Assembly (NCBI RefSeq): GCF_032362555.1
Contig: NC_083519.1
Location: forward strand, 3,923,501 to 3,987,500
DNA from: Amyelois transitella
Lineage: Eukaryota > Arthropoda > Insecta > Lepidoptera > Pyralidae
DNA length: 64,000 nt
Direction of reading: 5' to 3'
Below, in pieces: positions 1-13,409 of this stretch (its first letter is position 1; every line of letters starts with the position of its first letter). Position numbers and translations under genes: made by a program. Below the pieces are notes generated by a model. That model was not told where the DNA came from and searched no databases. It was given only the letters and a program-made list of their open reading frames with translations.

Positions 1-2040
1 AAGTTCGGTCGTATGCAGTATGGTGAAACTTGACTGGTTTGATTGAGTATGGAATAATTAGATTGTTTTTAGATAACATACATATATTTTTTGTTATTTT
101 ATAGCTTTTAATAATAGTACAGATTTATTATATGGGTTTGTTCGAGGGTTCGTATGGTATAAAGACGAGACGAAGTGATAATATGTATGTATATATGTTT
201 TTAAAAACTATTCATGGGGACCTAAAAATAGTTTTAAAAATAATCAAGAGCACTTTCCAAAGCGAAAAAACATAGTAAAGAAAGAGAACAGATACAAATA
301 AATTAATATAGATTATTCATGAAACTCGCCGTTCTAGTCTTGTGACTGTACTTGTCTACCCCGTAAGTATAAAGAGGAAAAGTGGTGTGTGAGCAACGGT
401 GATAGAATGGCCACCAAATACAATACTAATGTGTACAGGTATTAACATTGAAAATTATTCTAATTTCATTTTCTATAAGGCGATAAAATTATACCTTAAC
501 ACCCAAAGTTAGGTGACGCGTTCGGGTACAAAGTCACAAATTCGATTTCCAACCAGACTAATTTAGGAATCAAACTTTCTTTAATTGGCTTGTGGTTTGA
601 GAACTCCCATTGAACTGCCTTGTTCATTTTGGTGTCCTCACTAAAGTGACTAATATAACTATCCTGGTTTTAATTGAAAATCTTATCCATATCCTCCTGT
701 CGTTAGCCTTGGGGTCTTCCACTGGATAATATAAGAGTGCGATAAGTTTATACATACACCAGCTTTTACCCGCAACTTCGTCCGCGCGAATTTAGCGCCA
801 CCTACAATGTTTTTCGTAAACCTTACGTGAAATATATTTTACCAAAAATCAAACATAGTTTGGCATTTTAAATATGAGTTTGGATTCATATTTACGCCTT
901 ATTCCTTACGAGAGCCAGCAGTCCCGAAAAAACTGAAAACTGAAAAGACCACGTTCAGATGAATGGTATAATGATGGAATTGAGATTCAGACAGCGACAT
1001 GTTGCTAGCTCTTCGCTTTAAATATTAATCCTAACTTTATAAGCTTTTCCCTTTCAAGACTCCCTTATAAGACTTTTACAAAAGTGAGATTTCATCAACT
1101 TTGCATATTTTGATCTTTGAATATTTGCAGTTTTTGTAGGCATAAACTATATTACTGTTTACCATCAGAATTTGCAGAAGTATACAATGTGATGACATAA
1201 ATAATCTATTCAGACCCTTTATCCTTAGCAGAAAAATGTACCTGGGACGTAAAAGGATGGTAGGTGCGCGGTTCGTTACGTTTTGTTGTTCCCTAGGGCG
1301 CCTCGGTGTGATATTGAAGTATATATCACGAACTGACATCGTGTATCAAGTATGTGTCAGGAAAGAAATAAAATGTTTTTTTAATAACGCGTATTAAATA
1401 AAAACCTTATTAAAAAATCTCTCTAAAACGACATGTCATCTTAGAAGATATATCAATCTTTTTATTACAAGAACATATTTTATTACTTTTACATTAAATG
1501 AAATAAAATCTTTATTTTAAACAAAACTTTTAACGACAGGTAATTGTTTAATATTTTATCTAACAATGTAACCTTTTGTTATACATAATTTAATTCAAGT
1601 TAAATTCTACCTTTCGTAAAATACCAAAGTATTACCTGGCGAAAAAAAAAATACGAGTATTGGGGCAACTTTCAGTCGTCTCTAGCGCAGTGTAACTCCC
1701 TGTCCACACATGAATGTTGTATAAGAATACACGTCACACATCAGATTTGTACCCACTATACTGCGAGAGGTTACTGCCGCAGACTGCTGTGTTCGCCAGT
1801 AAAGGTTCCCTATATTATTTTTTTACAACTGTGTCAAGGTTATTAGCCGTACGGGATCCAGCACAGCGTAACAAATTCCGTCTCTTCCGTATTTGTTTTT
1901 CTTATATCATTTTTAGTAAAAAAATCATTTTATATATGACACTGTTACATGTTTTAATATATAATATATCCATAGTGAGACGCCGCTTTGAGCTGCGTAA
2001 ATATGGATCTTCTCGTAAAGTAGATTGACAGTTTGGTTTG

Positions 2041-2260
2041 GTTACCGGCACCAATAGAAAAAAAGGTAGGACCCCTCCATATCTTTGCCATGGATGTCTG
2101 ATGATGATTAATATTCTTCTTTTAAGCAATGGGCTAGCAACCTATCTCTTTTTGAATCTCAATTCATTCAATAAGAACACAGCTTATTAGTCATTTCAAG
2201 ACTGTTGACTCTGTTTAACCCTAGGGGACATGATTTTATGTATGAATATATGTAGATTGA
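2041..2260 (+). repeat. SINE-like repeat R1, diverged copy
   Basis: The head resembles GGTTCCCGGCACCA. The familiar middle block follows (CAATGGGCTAGCAACCT, then TTTGAATCTCAATT), and then the tail block with a CAAGACTGTTG motif and a TATG-rich end. A fragment of the same family lies in the opposite orientation at 2388-2480, so the pair forms a loose inverted repeat. Confidence 0.7.
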
Positions 2261-2832
2261 AAGGCGCTATGAAAATGCGTCGTCTAAAAGGGTTATGCTC
2301 CAAGCTGGTTGTTTTTCTTTTTAGCAACATCACTAAAAAAAGACGGACAAGGGAGTCGTTGCTCAGGGTGTACGCAACTGCGTCAGAGAGATACATACAT
2401 ATAATCACGTCTTTATACCTAGCGGGGTAGACAGAGCCGACAGTCTTGTAAAGACTGATAGCCACGTTCAGCTGTTTGACTTAATGAAACGTCGACTCAT
2501 ATTATTACGTTATCCCTTACCGGGTAGGGAGATCACCGAGTCGCAACAATCAAAAGACACTGGATGCTGGCCTTTGATGAAATTTTAAATAATTAATACT
2601 TCTTCTATACGAAGAAACATACGATATCATATTTGTGATATTTTAATGTTGACGCCATGACAAACATGATAATTATCGTAAAATTACCGAAGTCTAACCT
2701 ACCGAGGTTTCGGTAAAACTTCATGTAAATATTTATTCTTTGAAGTCCAAGTAATTCAGGGTCAATTCACTTTGAATTAATTGAATTTGGAGAACATTCA
2801 GTAATTTTATTAGGTTAGAGTATCTTAAACTG

Positions 2833-2945
2833 ACGAGCTTGCATGAAGAAAGTTTTGAATGTTGATGTGGCAAAAGAAGTATGCAGGAATCATGACATGA
2901 AGAAAGCTATATGTCTGCCTACAACTTCGGAGAAATGCATGATTT
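2833..2945 (+). repeat. RTE-type LINE 3' tail (R2), diverged
   Basis: The stretch carries the GAGCTTGCATGAAGA block followed by a GAAGTATGCAG-like block and the remains of the CTCTGCCTAC region. These also occur at 6431, 10268, 28342, 42186 and 51534. It is older and more diverged than those copies. Confidence 0.6.
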
Positions 2946-3642
2946 TTTCTAAGTACTAAAATAAATAATTCCCGCAAATTTTAGGTCGCGCGGGAATTTT
3001 TAAAAATGCTCTTTTGTACTCGCCTTTGAACCAAGAAGAAACCTACATGCCCAAATTCTAATCTCTTGCCACGTGGATTAATATGTTGATATGTCAGACA
3101 ATCAGGTAGTCAGTGTCTTTTTAAAAATATTCAATTGTTCGAAAAAGTAAATTATACTAGAAATATGGGAAAATCTCTTCACTGATAGGTACATTGTTTC
3201 TTTTTTTCAATAAAGTTACTTTGTTGAGGTACTAAATTCTCTTTGTTTTAAGTTTAAAAATGCAATATTCTTTTTCGAAGTTTACTGTAAAACGTCAACA
3301 GCCTGATCGGAATTGGTAGTGTTCCTGATGCGATTCTCGCTCAGGTCATGATGAGAAATAAACTTTTTATGATTTTGTTGAATCTTAAATGATGAAGACT
3401 AGCTGCACGGCTTTATAATGGGCTTGATATCAGTGAGTCCCTGTTAAGTTTAAAGTTGGTCGTAGCTAAATAACCGAAGAACCATTTCATGTTTATCTCG
3501 GTTAATTAGTAGCATACGTTGTTAATAATTCTTCATAATCTTCATAACCCAGGTATCAAATAACGCAGTGTAGATAAAGAGCTGTTTTAATATGATAAAA
3601 TAATGTTTCCTCTTAACCTGACTCAACGTAATCTTCGCTTAC

Positions 3643-3766
3643 CTTTGGTGCTCTCCACGACGCAGTCGAACCTCCACAACAACAAGGCGGTGTAAACCAC
3701 CCGAATCATCTTTCCTAGGTTCCCGATATCGCTTTTACGGCCCATCCTCATCTCGACAGTCCCCAT
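3643..3766 (-). CDS. Possible first coding exon with signal peptide or anchor (5' partial gene)
   Basis: On the minus strand an ATG in good context (GACAATGG) opens a 41-codon frame that ends at a strong splice donor (AAAG|GTAAGC) in phase 1. An in-frame TAA lies four codons upstream, which supports the start. The peptide begins MGTVEMRMGRKS and ends MIRVVYTALLLWRFDCVVES plus TK, so an internal Met is followed by a short hydrophobic run like a signal peptide. A TCAGT initiator-like motif lies about 45 bases upstream (3808-3812). The patch is clearly richer in GC and CpG than its surroundings. Any further exons would lie to the left, and I did not find one within 1-3600. The product is not recognised. 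A chance ORF is possible. Confidence 0.42.
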
Positions 3767-6415
3767 TGTCGGCTTTTACGAACAACATCACAGACGTAGC
3801 ACTTCTCACTGAACAAATATAGCTGGCAACGTCGCCGCGATAACTTTATACCTCGTAAAAGTTGTATTTTGGCCGCGAATAAATTACCACTCGTAAATTG
3901 TACCTGGAACAAGGAAATATTCTTATTTAGTTGTGTCAGCTCAGCAACACTATTGTTTACATGTTAGGGATTTAGAGGTTTTCAATATTGTTATTGTTTT
4001 AAAGCGTCGTTGGTGGAAAGATCATGGTTGAAGGCAGAAAGGTGAGGATGCAACCCTTGACCTCCATCTTATATATTAAGAAGAATATAGGATTTCGATC
4101 TTCTCGCGATGTGCGTACGATTTGCAACGTTTGATCTGATTGGAATTCATAGTATTTCTGAGTTTGACTTCCAGAGCCGTGGCCGAGGGATGGAGACTAA
4201 GAGTTAGGGAAGGTTAAGAGAAAATTGGAGTAACTACTCCCAGCAACGAAATGCTATTATAAAATATCAATCAATCAAAAAGAATTATTTCCTCCACAAT
4301 CATGGTATTAATTTATGTTACAGATACAATGTAACCTTAACTATACACTTACATGTTGATTTAATTTACGCAACCTCTCGATGTTGAAGAATTTTCGCTT
4401 TTATAGTTTAGATTTACCGATTGCCTCTTAGCCTGCGCCCAACTTTTTATAAGAGACCCACGACTATACCTCTACATCTATATAATAATTATAAGTTAAT
4501 ACACATTTTGCTCAACATCATGCTTAAATGCTATTATAATAACGTTGCAAATCATTCACGACTAGATTAACAGAGGTGCTGTGCTTAATATGAATCTAGC
4601 AATAAAGATGGAGATGGCAGTGGAACATAAAATGAAATTGCTGACGCTAGTAGACCTATTCTCATAATGGGATTCTCCGTAAATACCTCTGAAAGCCGAG
4701 ATTCTGTAAGGCTCACCGCGCGTCGAGCGAGTAAAAGAAATGTTTTTATGGTCACTTTACGGGCACAATAAGTAGCCTATAAATATATTTCATCTGAACG
4801 TCTCACTCCACTTGCTTTGTTTCGCATAGTTTTAATGCTAATGTTTAGTGTTTGGTTGAGTAATAGTATAATTAGAACACTTGATGAAACATTTTAACAT
4901 AACTTTTCATAAAGAATTAATATTTAGTAGTTTAATAATTTTGTTAAAAAATAAATGAGTATAAATCTTTTTCAGTGACACGAACTAAATTTATTGGTAA
5001 AATATCGAAATGTCAGTCGACACTTTAAAAGAATTTCTCACAAATATATCACATTGCAGCGCAACACAGAAATAAAAAGAAAGGCGAAACGGCCGTTCCC
5101 TAGGGAGCTATTCTGGCATCGTCGGGATAGCTGTGCCGGTATTCTTAGATAATTAACTCTTTATGGCTAGGGACATCTGTTTACAGCTCCACCGTAATAT
5201 ATTTATAGACGGCTACTGCAGTTGAATTGTTAATTTCGGGGACTTTTTGGCGCCATCTTGTTTTTTTTTTTGTAAACATGAAAGCTTGTTGTCATCGTTT
5301 GTGTTTTCAAATTGTGGTAGTGTAGAATGTCCACTTTATTAATGGACTGGATTTTGTGGGTTAAAGTGACGAATTCTTGTTTGCACAAGTCTGTTATTTA
5401 TTATGTTAAAAGCATCTGTTTACATAAAAAAATACATTCAATTGTTTTAGGTATTGGGATTGTTTTATCAAAGATCAGTTTGGTTTTATCTTGTGCTGAA
5501 AATCATAAGGTCAATACTGTTATTTTGACAAATACTTTTTGGGTCTGTTTCCGTGTCAGTAAAATTAACTTAATATTAAAAAGATAAACAAATTTACAAA
5601 AAGATAAAAGTCCTCTTGGTAATTTCCCAAAAAAAATCTAAACAGCCAGCAGTTTGTTATTTTTTATACAGGTATTAGAGACGCCGCTGAAGAGCAGTAA
5701 AAAGTTACAAGCTAAGAAATAAAAATGGAATAATCAGACGTTATTCCATTTTTATTTCTCACATTGCATCTAAAACGTCACCTAATGATAGTAGGTATCT
5801 ATATTAATGTGGAAATAAGCAGTGTTATTTCTATTAAAGTGTAATCCTTTAAAATCTGTTCCTGATAGCGTGAAATAGAACGAATGACGGGTATGTGCAC
5901 TTGGAATAGCGCCTGTTATTATTTAATTCAGTAATAAGAAGGTTTTCAAGTAATTTGTACAGCATTTAGGTATCTTATGAACATGCTGCACAGCAAAATT
6001 TTTCCTATCTACGAAGTAAGTAAATATAAGTATACTTACTTAAGTCATAGTGACGTCAAAATACTGAGATCGGAAAATAAAACTTTATATCAGCGAATAT
6101 AATAAAATAGGCAATTTTCATTCATTTTTTAAGCTTAAAAACCAATTAACCCAAATAATTGAATTGTAATTAACCCAAAAATGTTTCCGTTTCTTGGCCC
6201 ATTCCAGTTTATCCTTATATAAATAAATTATAAGATACTAGTTTGTCTGTGCATCGCAGAGCCGGAATTCAATTTATTCCGGACCAAAACGCAACCATTA
6301 GAAGTAATTATTAGATCGTTTCGCATAAATATTGTATAAGTTTATTGCATAAGCCGCCATCTTAGAATAAATGATAAGAGTGAGAGAAAGAAGGAAAGGA
6401 TAAAGAAAGTAAAGA
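3767..6415. other. Gene-free AT-rich stretch
   Basis: No exon or RNA gene is supported. The only structure I would point to is a perfect 18-bp hairpin at 5716-5758. The open frame at 5327-5587 has no homology features and reads as noise. Confidence 0.5.
5716..5758. repeat. Perfect inverted repeat, 18-bp arms
   Basis: The arm GAAATAAAAATGGAATAA (5716-5733) and its exact reverse complement (5741-5758) flank a 7-base loop. No mobile-element ends or target duplication are obvious around it. Confidence 0.85.
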
Positions 6416-6430
6416 CATTAAATGATACAT

Positions 6431-6559
6431 TAACCGCCGAGCTTGCATGAAGACAGTTATGAATGTGTATGAAGCGAAGGAAGTATGCAGAGATCGTGGC
6501 AAGTGGAAAGAGGTAGTCTCTGCCTACCTCTCCGGGAAAGAGGCGTGATTTTATGTATG
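6431..6559 (+). mobile_element. 5'-truncated RTE-type LINE tail with 15-bp target duplication
   Basis: The insert begins in the CCGCCGAGCTTGCATGAAG block, ends GTGATTTTATGTATG, and is 129 bp long. Flanking 15-bp direct repeats CATTAAATGATACAT (6416-6430 and 6560-6574) are identical. This is the signature of target-primed reverse transcription with 5' truncation. Only the last part of the LINE ORF and its 3' end are present, so it is dead on arrival. Confidence 0.85.
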
Positions 6560-6589
6560 CATTAAATGATACATCTTCTTCTTCCTCCT

Positions 6590-6960
6590 GGCGACAGTTC
6601 CGGTAAGTTCCTCATCACTCTGGAGAAGAGCTCGGGGTAGGGCTTTTGACCATGGATCCTGGACTGGGTGAGTCAGGTTTTTACGCGAAGTGACTCTCAT
6701 CTGACTTACGCTAACTATGTAGAGAAACCTTACCCATGGTTTAACATCCAGTTGCTTCAGGAAATTGAATTATAACCTTGATCTCATTTAAACCATTCAT
6801 GTGCAGCTTTGCTCACCATGTTTTCCCTTGCCGTAAAAGACCGGTTAGTATTCAAACTAAAATAGCTCATAATATCAAAAAATATTATTGGTTAATACGG
6901 GATTTGAACCTGTACATTTATGTACATCACGCATTTTAACCGGGCATCTAACCCATACGA
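6590..6960 (-). repeat. tRNA-headed SINE (R3), diverged
   Basis: It matches the family seen clearly at 56770-57110: a CTCTGGAGA..GAGC..GGG block, a GGATCCTGGACTGGGTGAGTC block, a TTAGTATTCAAACTAA block, and a tRNA-like box around GGGATTTGAACCTGT read on this strand. The head lies on the right, so the element reads on the minus strand. Confidence 0.65.
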
Positions 6961-7362
6961 CTGATGCTTGAATAACACATCTACTTACAGTACTTACCTA
7001 GTTCAAAATTTATAATACAATTATTAACGAAATCACTGATTTGAAACATAATTCCGTCTCATCGAATGGAATAATTAGAATTAGGGTAATTAACGCGGAG
7101 ATGTCATAAATTTAATTACTTGGCGACGCTGGGCGAGGGCGAGCCTTGGGAACGGTTGCCGATTTAACGACCTTTATCATCGTTATTGAAGTGGATCTGG
7201 AGTGTAATTTTATTGTTATACTATTTCGAAGATCTCTTCAGAGGACGGTACCTCATTAAATTGAAGAGTGTTTGTCCAATAAAATAAATTTACATACGGA
7301 ACATTAGGATTGCAAATTGTGTCGATACAACTGAATTTGAATTTTTAGGTAAATTATGGAAT

Positions 7363-7605
7363 ACATACATACAAACATACATATGGTCACGTCTATATCC
7401 CTTGCGCGGTAAACAGAGCCAACAGTCTTGTAAAGACTGAATTCAGACTGATGACTGACTTGACTGAACGTTCAGCTATTTGGCTTAATGATAGAATTGA
7501 GATTCAAATAGTGACTTGCTAGCCCATCGCCTAAAAAAGAATCCAAAGTTTGTAAGCATATCCCTTAGTCGCCTTTTATTGGTGCCGGGAACCAGACGGC
7601 GCATA
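7363..7605 (-). repeat. SINE-like repeat R1
   Basis: On the plus strand the copy opens with an ACATACAT tail, runs through GGTCACGTCTATATCCCTTG and GCTAGCCCATCGCCTAAAA, and closes with GGTGCCGGGAACCAGACGG. The element therefore reads on the minus strand. It is nearly full length. Confidence 0.85.
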
Positions 7606-8131
7606 TAATCATTTAAAATAATATGTATAATAATATCAGTATACTATATCTTCAGACTAGGTATTTGCTCATATATTTTCACAGATTTGATTATACAGAA
7701 CCACAACTAAGCCTAGGATAAGAGTAGATAATAAATATCTGAGTATAATTAGTTCCCACAACACAAAAGGGTGTAAGTATTGACTTCAAAGTTTATATTT
7801 GTTGGAAAATAAACAGATTTGTGTCTGCCTCGCGGAACAAGACGGATTCAGCGCATTATGCGATTCTCGACAAATCCTCGGACGTTTAAAATAGAAACAA
7901 AATGAAGCCAGCACTCAGTTTAATCCCTAACGAATTTACTTCGCGGGGTATTGTTCGTAAAGTTTGCCTCTGTAATGATTTAAATATACTAATGCGGCGT
8001 GACTGTTCTTTCTGTTTTGTTAACCGACTTACTCAAAAGAAAGTTATAACGCCTTTTTTTTTGGTAAAGTTAGCTTTTGTTGGTAACAACGTTCTCGTCG
8101 ATATTTTTGGTTTTTTATATTAGATACATAT

Positions 8132-8415
8132 GTATGTTGGTGCCGTGTGGTTCCCGGCACGAAAAGAAATTTATAGAATTGGACCACTCAATCTCTTTTC
8201 CATGGATGTCGTAAAATGAGGTTAAGGTTAAGGGCTAAGGCTCATAAAGTTGGGATTCTTCCTTTAGGCGATGGGCTGGCAACCAGTCACTGCTTGAATC
8301 TCAATTCTATCATAAACGTGAACGTGGCCTGTCATTCTTCTGTTGGCTCTGTTTACTCCGCAAGGGATATGGACGTGACTAAATGTATGGTAATGTATGG
8401 TATGTATGTTATTAC
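8132..8415 (+). repeat. SINE-like repeat R1
   Basis: The head GTGCCGTGTGGTTCCCGGCA is followed by the GGACCACTC, CCATGGATGTCGTAAAA and GGCGATGGGCTGGCAACC blocks and the terminal GTATGTAT tract. This is nearly the whole consensus, in the plus orientation. Confidence 0.85.
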
Positions 8416-10267
8416 ACTAGACCTTTTTCAATTACGCAATTAAAAAGCTGCCATGTAATGATTGAGGAATGTGGATGAAGAAGTTTGCAGAGATCGTGGC
8501 AAATAGAAAGATGATTTAATAAGAGATTTCTTAATAAAAAGATTTCTACGTATTTTCCGTTGGAGTAGGCAGTACTCTGCCTACTCCACTCTCTGCCTTT
8601 CTCACCGGCAAAGATGCGTGACGTATGTATATTTATCTAATTTCATTGAAATGTCCCCTTTTTTTATGACGAAGAAAGAAATACGATCGAAAGCAAAAGC
8701 CTCATCCGACATACGAGTATTTATTCTTCAGATATGTATATTTTATTCCAACAAAACCGAGGGGTGACATTTTGTCGTGTAAAACTTTGAGTTGGATCAA
8801 ACATTCATGGAACTACTGAATTCCGAACGAAACAAGACTTTTGTCTTCGCTGTCAACCCACGTCTGTCTTGTTGGCCGAGTTCGAACTTATATGGGAACG
8901 GATATCTTAAGATAAAACTTGCAAATATGTTGAAACATGTAAATCATATAATATCTTACATATATGTGCCTTACAGACTTGAAGGCTACGTTATGCAATT
9001 TCGTTGATATAATTTTATAGATTGGTAAGATCTTAATGTCTTATTTAAGAGATAAGTTATATAAAATCATCGTTATTAAACAGGATAAATAACGTTTGAA
9101 TTGTTTGCAGAAGAAACTTGAACGAATCTTAAATTTCTTAAGACCGATTCTTATTGGGTAAGAAAACAATATTTTTCAAATCAAGAACATATCAACAACA
9201 TGTAATGTAAGTATGTGATCTATAGCGGCCATCCCTAACTTTAAAAGCATTAGACGGACGCTTAATATACTCGTACGAAAGAAAGTTGAACACCAATAGG
9301 TATACGCAGTTACATACGATAAGCGTTAAAGTTATAGAACTCCGTGAAATTTCCCGACTCATCTCGCGAAATAATCTTTTACAATTGACTTTCCCTTGCT
9401 CGCTCTCATCACGACTTCTCAACAAGACACTAGAAGTTTGCACGTACAGAAAGTTCTCAGAAATAAATATGTTTGCCAGTATTAGTATATGTTATGCCGG
9501 GAACATAATTGAAAAAGTTCTGACAGGGGTTAAACTGCTCCGCCTATGGCCACGCTCTCCCAAAATTGTTGGCTTTTATTACAGCTAAATATGCGACGAA
9601 GACTTATGTGCTATTAGCGTCAAGTTTTAGTGTTTTATTGGTAGGCAGTTTCTGTTCCCACAACTAATTGTTAGGTATTTTAATCATGTAAGTAAAACTG
9701 TTTCTTTTGGTTTTAAATTTGAAGCTTTAAAGCTTAAAAAAATATATTTCTCAAAGTTGAATTACCTATACCTACATATTATCACCTACCGACATTATTT
9801 CATACTATACATATCCACAATTTTATAAAATACGTTAGAAAATATTAAATTTTCAAATGTTTCTTGATTGTAAAATCAGGTGTGTGTATTTAATTTCACT
9901 GTTATTATTTTCATGGTTAAGGAAATGTGATACCCGTTTTTGTTATGCAAATGTGTGTGTGCGTGTGTAAATACTTGCCTATAGTGTAAGTAACAAATCC
10001 ATTTTTAACAATAAAACATTTTAAATTTTGAAATTAATATTCACTTCTCAGATAAAATATTTAATTTTTTCTCTATGATATTAAAAACTAAAATACAGTT
10101 TTCTCTACGCTACGGAACACACGTCAAAGTTTACATATCTACATATATATAAATTAATAAGTACGATTATAATAAACACAATGAGCTTACAAATTTAAAT
10201 ATTTTTTTTTTATAATTTATAATACATTTTTTTTATTAATTTTTCTTAAGAAATTGGAATAATTAAA

Positions 10268-10400
10268 ACGAGCTTACATGAAAAGAATTATGAATGTGGA
10301 TGAAGCAAAAGAAGTATGCAAGAATCGTGGCAGTAGAAAGATGTACCTAATCTGCCTTTTTCCTTTGGGAAAGAGGCGTGATTACATGTATGATATAAAA
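10268..10400 (+). repeat. RTE-type LINE 3' tail (R2), diverged
   Basis: The blocks GAGCTTACATGAAAAGAATT, ATGAATGTGGATGAAGC, GAAGTATGCA and GGGAAAGAGGCGTGATTA appear in the order seen in the other copies. The middle of the tail is degraded. Confidence 0.75.
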
Positions 10401-11259
10401 TACAAGTAATGCAGAACCAGTAAAAAGGGAATTTGCGTGGCAAATTGGATTCCCTTTTTGCAAATAACATTATATCCATATATCTGTTCCAAGATAATAA
10501 AACGGCAGGCGGCTGAGCACGTTTGTTTTGAATTAAAAGCAATCATGGTTTCACGCAATTTGTTTTTTGTTAGTATCCGGGGTAAAATTAGGGGAGTTTG
10601 GATTGAGTTTTCCAAGTGTATATGTTAATTTTTATGTAACTGTTCGACCTTTTTTTCTATACGGAGTCGTTAATCTAACTGTCCTTTCCTGGTATCTTTA
10701 TTTTGAAATCTATCACAACTATCACAAAATTTTATAGTATTTTAAAAGACTTCCGAATTTTGAACGTTATAAAAAGAAAATAACAAAATAAAGAAAAAAT
10801 TTGTTCACGTTTACTAAGTTTATTTCAGTTAATATCCCAAAAATATTTTTATTGTAATAATAAGTATATAAATGTCAAACCTATTAATAAATTTTTTATT
10901 ATTTTTGTTTCACATTTAAAATCGTTTCGGAAATAATAATGTCACATGTGAGCAAAAAATTATCTTTTAAATAAAATTTATAAAATCACATTATTATGAT
11001 TTGTTAAAACAGCACGGGTGTAACTAAACCCATAAACTAGCTGAAGTAAGTTTCCATCATATTTTAGAAAGATAACGGCGAGAGTTGCTGATTTACAAAC
11101 AGCCACACTTTAAGTAATAGCTGTTTTGTTTCCTTGCAAGATATAGTTTTAATAGAAACTGAAGATTTTCTGATTAAAAAAATATTTTTTTTTGTATTCA
11201 TATAATGGAAGTTAGTAAAAGCAAATAAAATGAATCTTAATTACCTTCTTATTATTAAA

Positions 11260-11525
11260 ACTAGCTTTCCGCCCGCGGCTTCGCCCACGTGTAATTCGGT
11301 TATATATAGCGTTTTTTAATGATCTCGACAGGGCTTTTTCTTCAACAGGCTGAAATCTTGTTACAACTGGAATTAAATATAGCCTGTGTTACTCAGGGAT
11401 GATGTAGCTTTCTAATGGTGAATGTTTGAAATCGATTCAGTAGTTTCGGAGTTTATCGATTACATGTGTAAACAAACAAACATATAAAAAAATAGATTGT
11501 TCCTCTTTATAATATTAGTATACAT
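11260..11525 (-). mobile_element. Helitron-like non-autonomous element, diverged
   Basis: On the plus strand the copy opens ACTAGCTTTCCGCCCGCGGC and closes with a TTATAATATTAGTATA run. That is the reverse of the family layout (TACTAATATTATAAAG at one end, a GCGG..GCGGGC..CTAGT hairpin end at the other). The inner sequence is diverged. Confidence 0.6.
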
Positions 11526-12149
11526 ACAAATCTATATAGGAAAAGTAAAGCGAGACAAAATCATCGTCTCAAAAGAAAAAAAAAACAGGATTTATAGGAC
11601 GAAGAGGCCTTACAGGATTTCCTTCTGTTTAAGTATTTGCGTCTGATAGTCATCATCCCATGTGAATGAGCTGATGATGGAAGGTACAACTCCTCAACGG
11701 TTAGGAGTTGAAAGAAAATTCTTACGAAGTTATACGTACATGTGAGGTTATTAGGTTGACCTGATAATAAAAAGTAAATCTCATTAACGTTAAGAATTTA
11801 GGTGAAAATGGATGCGGACAAATTTCGTCTCTTCACTTGTTTCCTTTTAGCTGTTTGTATGGGTAGAGTTAACACAAAATAGGGATTTAAAGGCGTGATG
11901 TTATTAATGTTATGCATGTATGTACATAATTATGTATGTTATTATGTATGTTAAAGAGACGACTGAAAGTTGTCATACAAAGTCTTTTTTTTTAAGGATG
12001 GGAAATCATCAAATGACCTCTCCCGCTCTGGGTGGAACGGAAGGGAGTGTCAGACTTTTACTGACTAAACCCACCTCGTTCCTTCAGTTGCCTTTTGCGT
12101 TCCGGAGCCACGGTATCTCGTTAGAACTTTCCCGCAGCCCCGGCTCAGT

Positions 12150-12585
12150 TTATCCCGTTTCCCCCCCTTGGGGATTGACATTTCAAAAATCCCTTCTTAG
12201 TGCTCACTTATGTTACTAAAGGAACCTCTGTTCAAAATCTCAGACTCCTATACCGAGCGGTTTCGGCTGTGCGTTAATAAATCAGTCACCCAATCGCACC
12301 CCCTAAATCACGATTGGAGGGTAGTTTGAAAAAACTTATAATGTCAAACATATTTACTTGCCTATGTACGTGTTCATGCCAAGTTTCAAGTTTATAAACC
12401 CAAGGAATAATTACCCCTTTTCCCCCCCTTGGGGGTTGAATTTCCAAAAATCCTTTCTTAGTGCTCCCCTACATATCCCAAGGAACCTACATTCCAAATT
12501 TCAGCTGTCTACGACCAGTAGTTTCGACTGTGCGTTGTCTGTCAGTCAGTCACTCAGTAACGGAAGAGTTTTATATATATAGATT
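12150..12585 (+). repeat. Two diverged tandem copies of a CCTTGGGG-type repeat
   Basis: A block with CCCCTTGGGGATTGACATTT, CAAAAATCC and CTTAGTGCTC (from about 12165) recurs about 260 bp later with GGGGGTTGAATTTCC and the same following motifs. Both are followed by a GTTTCGGCTGTGCGTT-like or GTTTCGACTGTGCGTT block. The arrangement suggests a dimeric repeat rather than coding sequence. Confidence 0.6.
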
Positions 12586-13409
12586 AATTATTAACCAATT
12601 TATTTGATACATATTTTTTTAGTTCACTTATAGGTATTGTTCCGTAGCAGAAGAATAACTTTCATTTCTATCTAATATCAGCCAAAGTTAATGATAGTTT
12701 AATTGTCATCACAGGATGCCGGATTTGGTTTATTGTTATAATGCATTGGGTGCACTGTTACTAAAATAATTCACATGATGAAAAAATCTCTATTAAAGGT
12801 TACAACTTCCCTTTTTATAATTAACTTTTTAAATTATCGTGTATTACTGTTGCGAGCTTTCTGAACAAGTGCAACTTTTCCAATCAAAGTATTAAAATTG
12901 TCTTGTTATTTTATTAAAATATTCAAATTAATCAACCCGCAATTCGACTTCACCGCCTTACATTATACATCTTATTTGCATTCCTAATGAGACTTCCTTA
13001 AAAGTAAATAAAGTTGGACTTACTTCGAATATTTAAATCCCAAAGTTATCACGAAACATGTTCACATAAATTAATACTGGCACAAAACACACGCGAACGA
13101 AAAAAAAAAGAACTGTCACTCAAGTCTACTTATAAACGTTGTTTTCCGCGTAACAATATTCGCCGTTTTCTGAGAGCGAGCGATGCGTCCCGGTCTACCC
13201 GCGTCCAGGAATCATCTAAAAAATCTGTGTCCTGAAAGCTCATAGCAATGCCGCTTCGTATTAGAATTCTCTACAGATACATCTCAATTTAAAGTCAACT
13301 TTATCTCGGAGTAAATTGAGTTTGTATTTCCTCTGTTTGACAGAGGGTGTTGCGGGAAGCGCCACAGATGCTGCGCGCATGCGTTCTCATGTCGCACATG
13401 AATGTGTCT

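Larger units (their letters stand above)
1..3642. other. Gene-free repeat-rich stretch
   Basis: I find no supportable coding exon here, only short open frames without family features. The stretch holds a Helitron-like end near 769-800 (reverse of the GCGGACGAAGT...GCGGG motif), SINE-like fragments in opposite orientations at about 2041-2260 and 2388-2480, and an RTE-type tail at 2833-2945. The rest is AT-rich. If the first exon at 3643-3766 is real, this stretch is part of its first intron. Confidence 0.5.
6961..9600. other. Gene-free stretch with SINE copies
   Basis: It contains R1 repeats at 7363-7605 (minus) and 8132-8415 (plus) and an R2 LINE tail at about 8440-8630. The open frames at 7902, 8216 and 9286 fall partly inside repeats and show no domain or splice structure. 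Confidence 0.5.

Noticed and set aside
9286-9588. 100-codon frame on the plus strand
   Set aside because: It overlaps an antisense frame at 9192-9443, and composition and content give no sign of a protein family.
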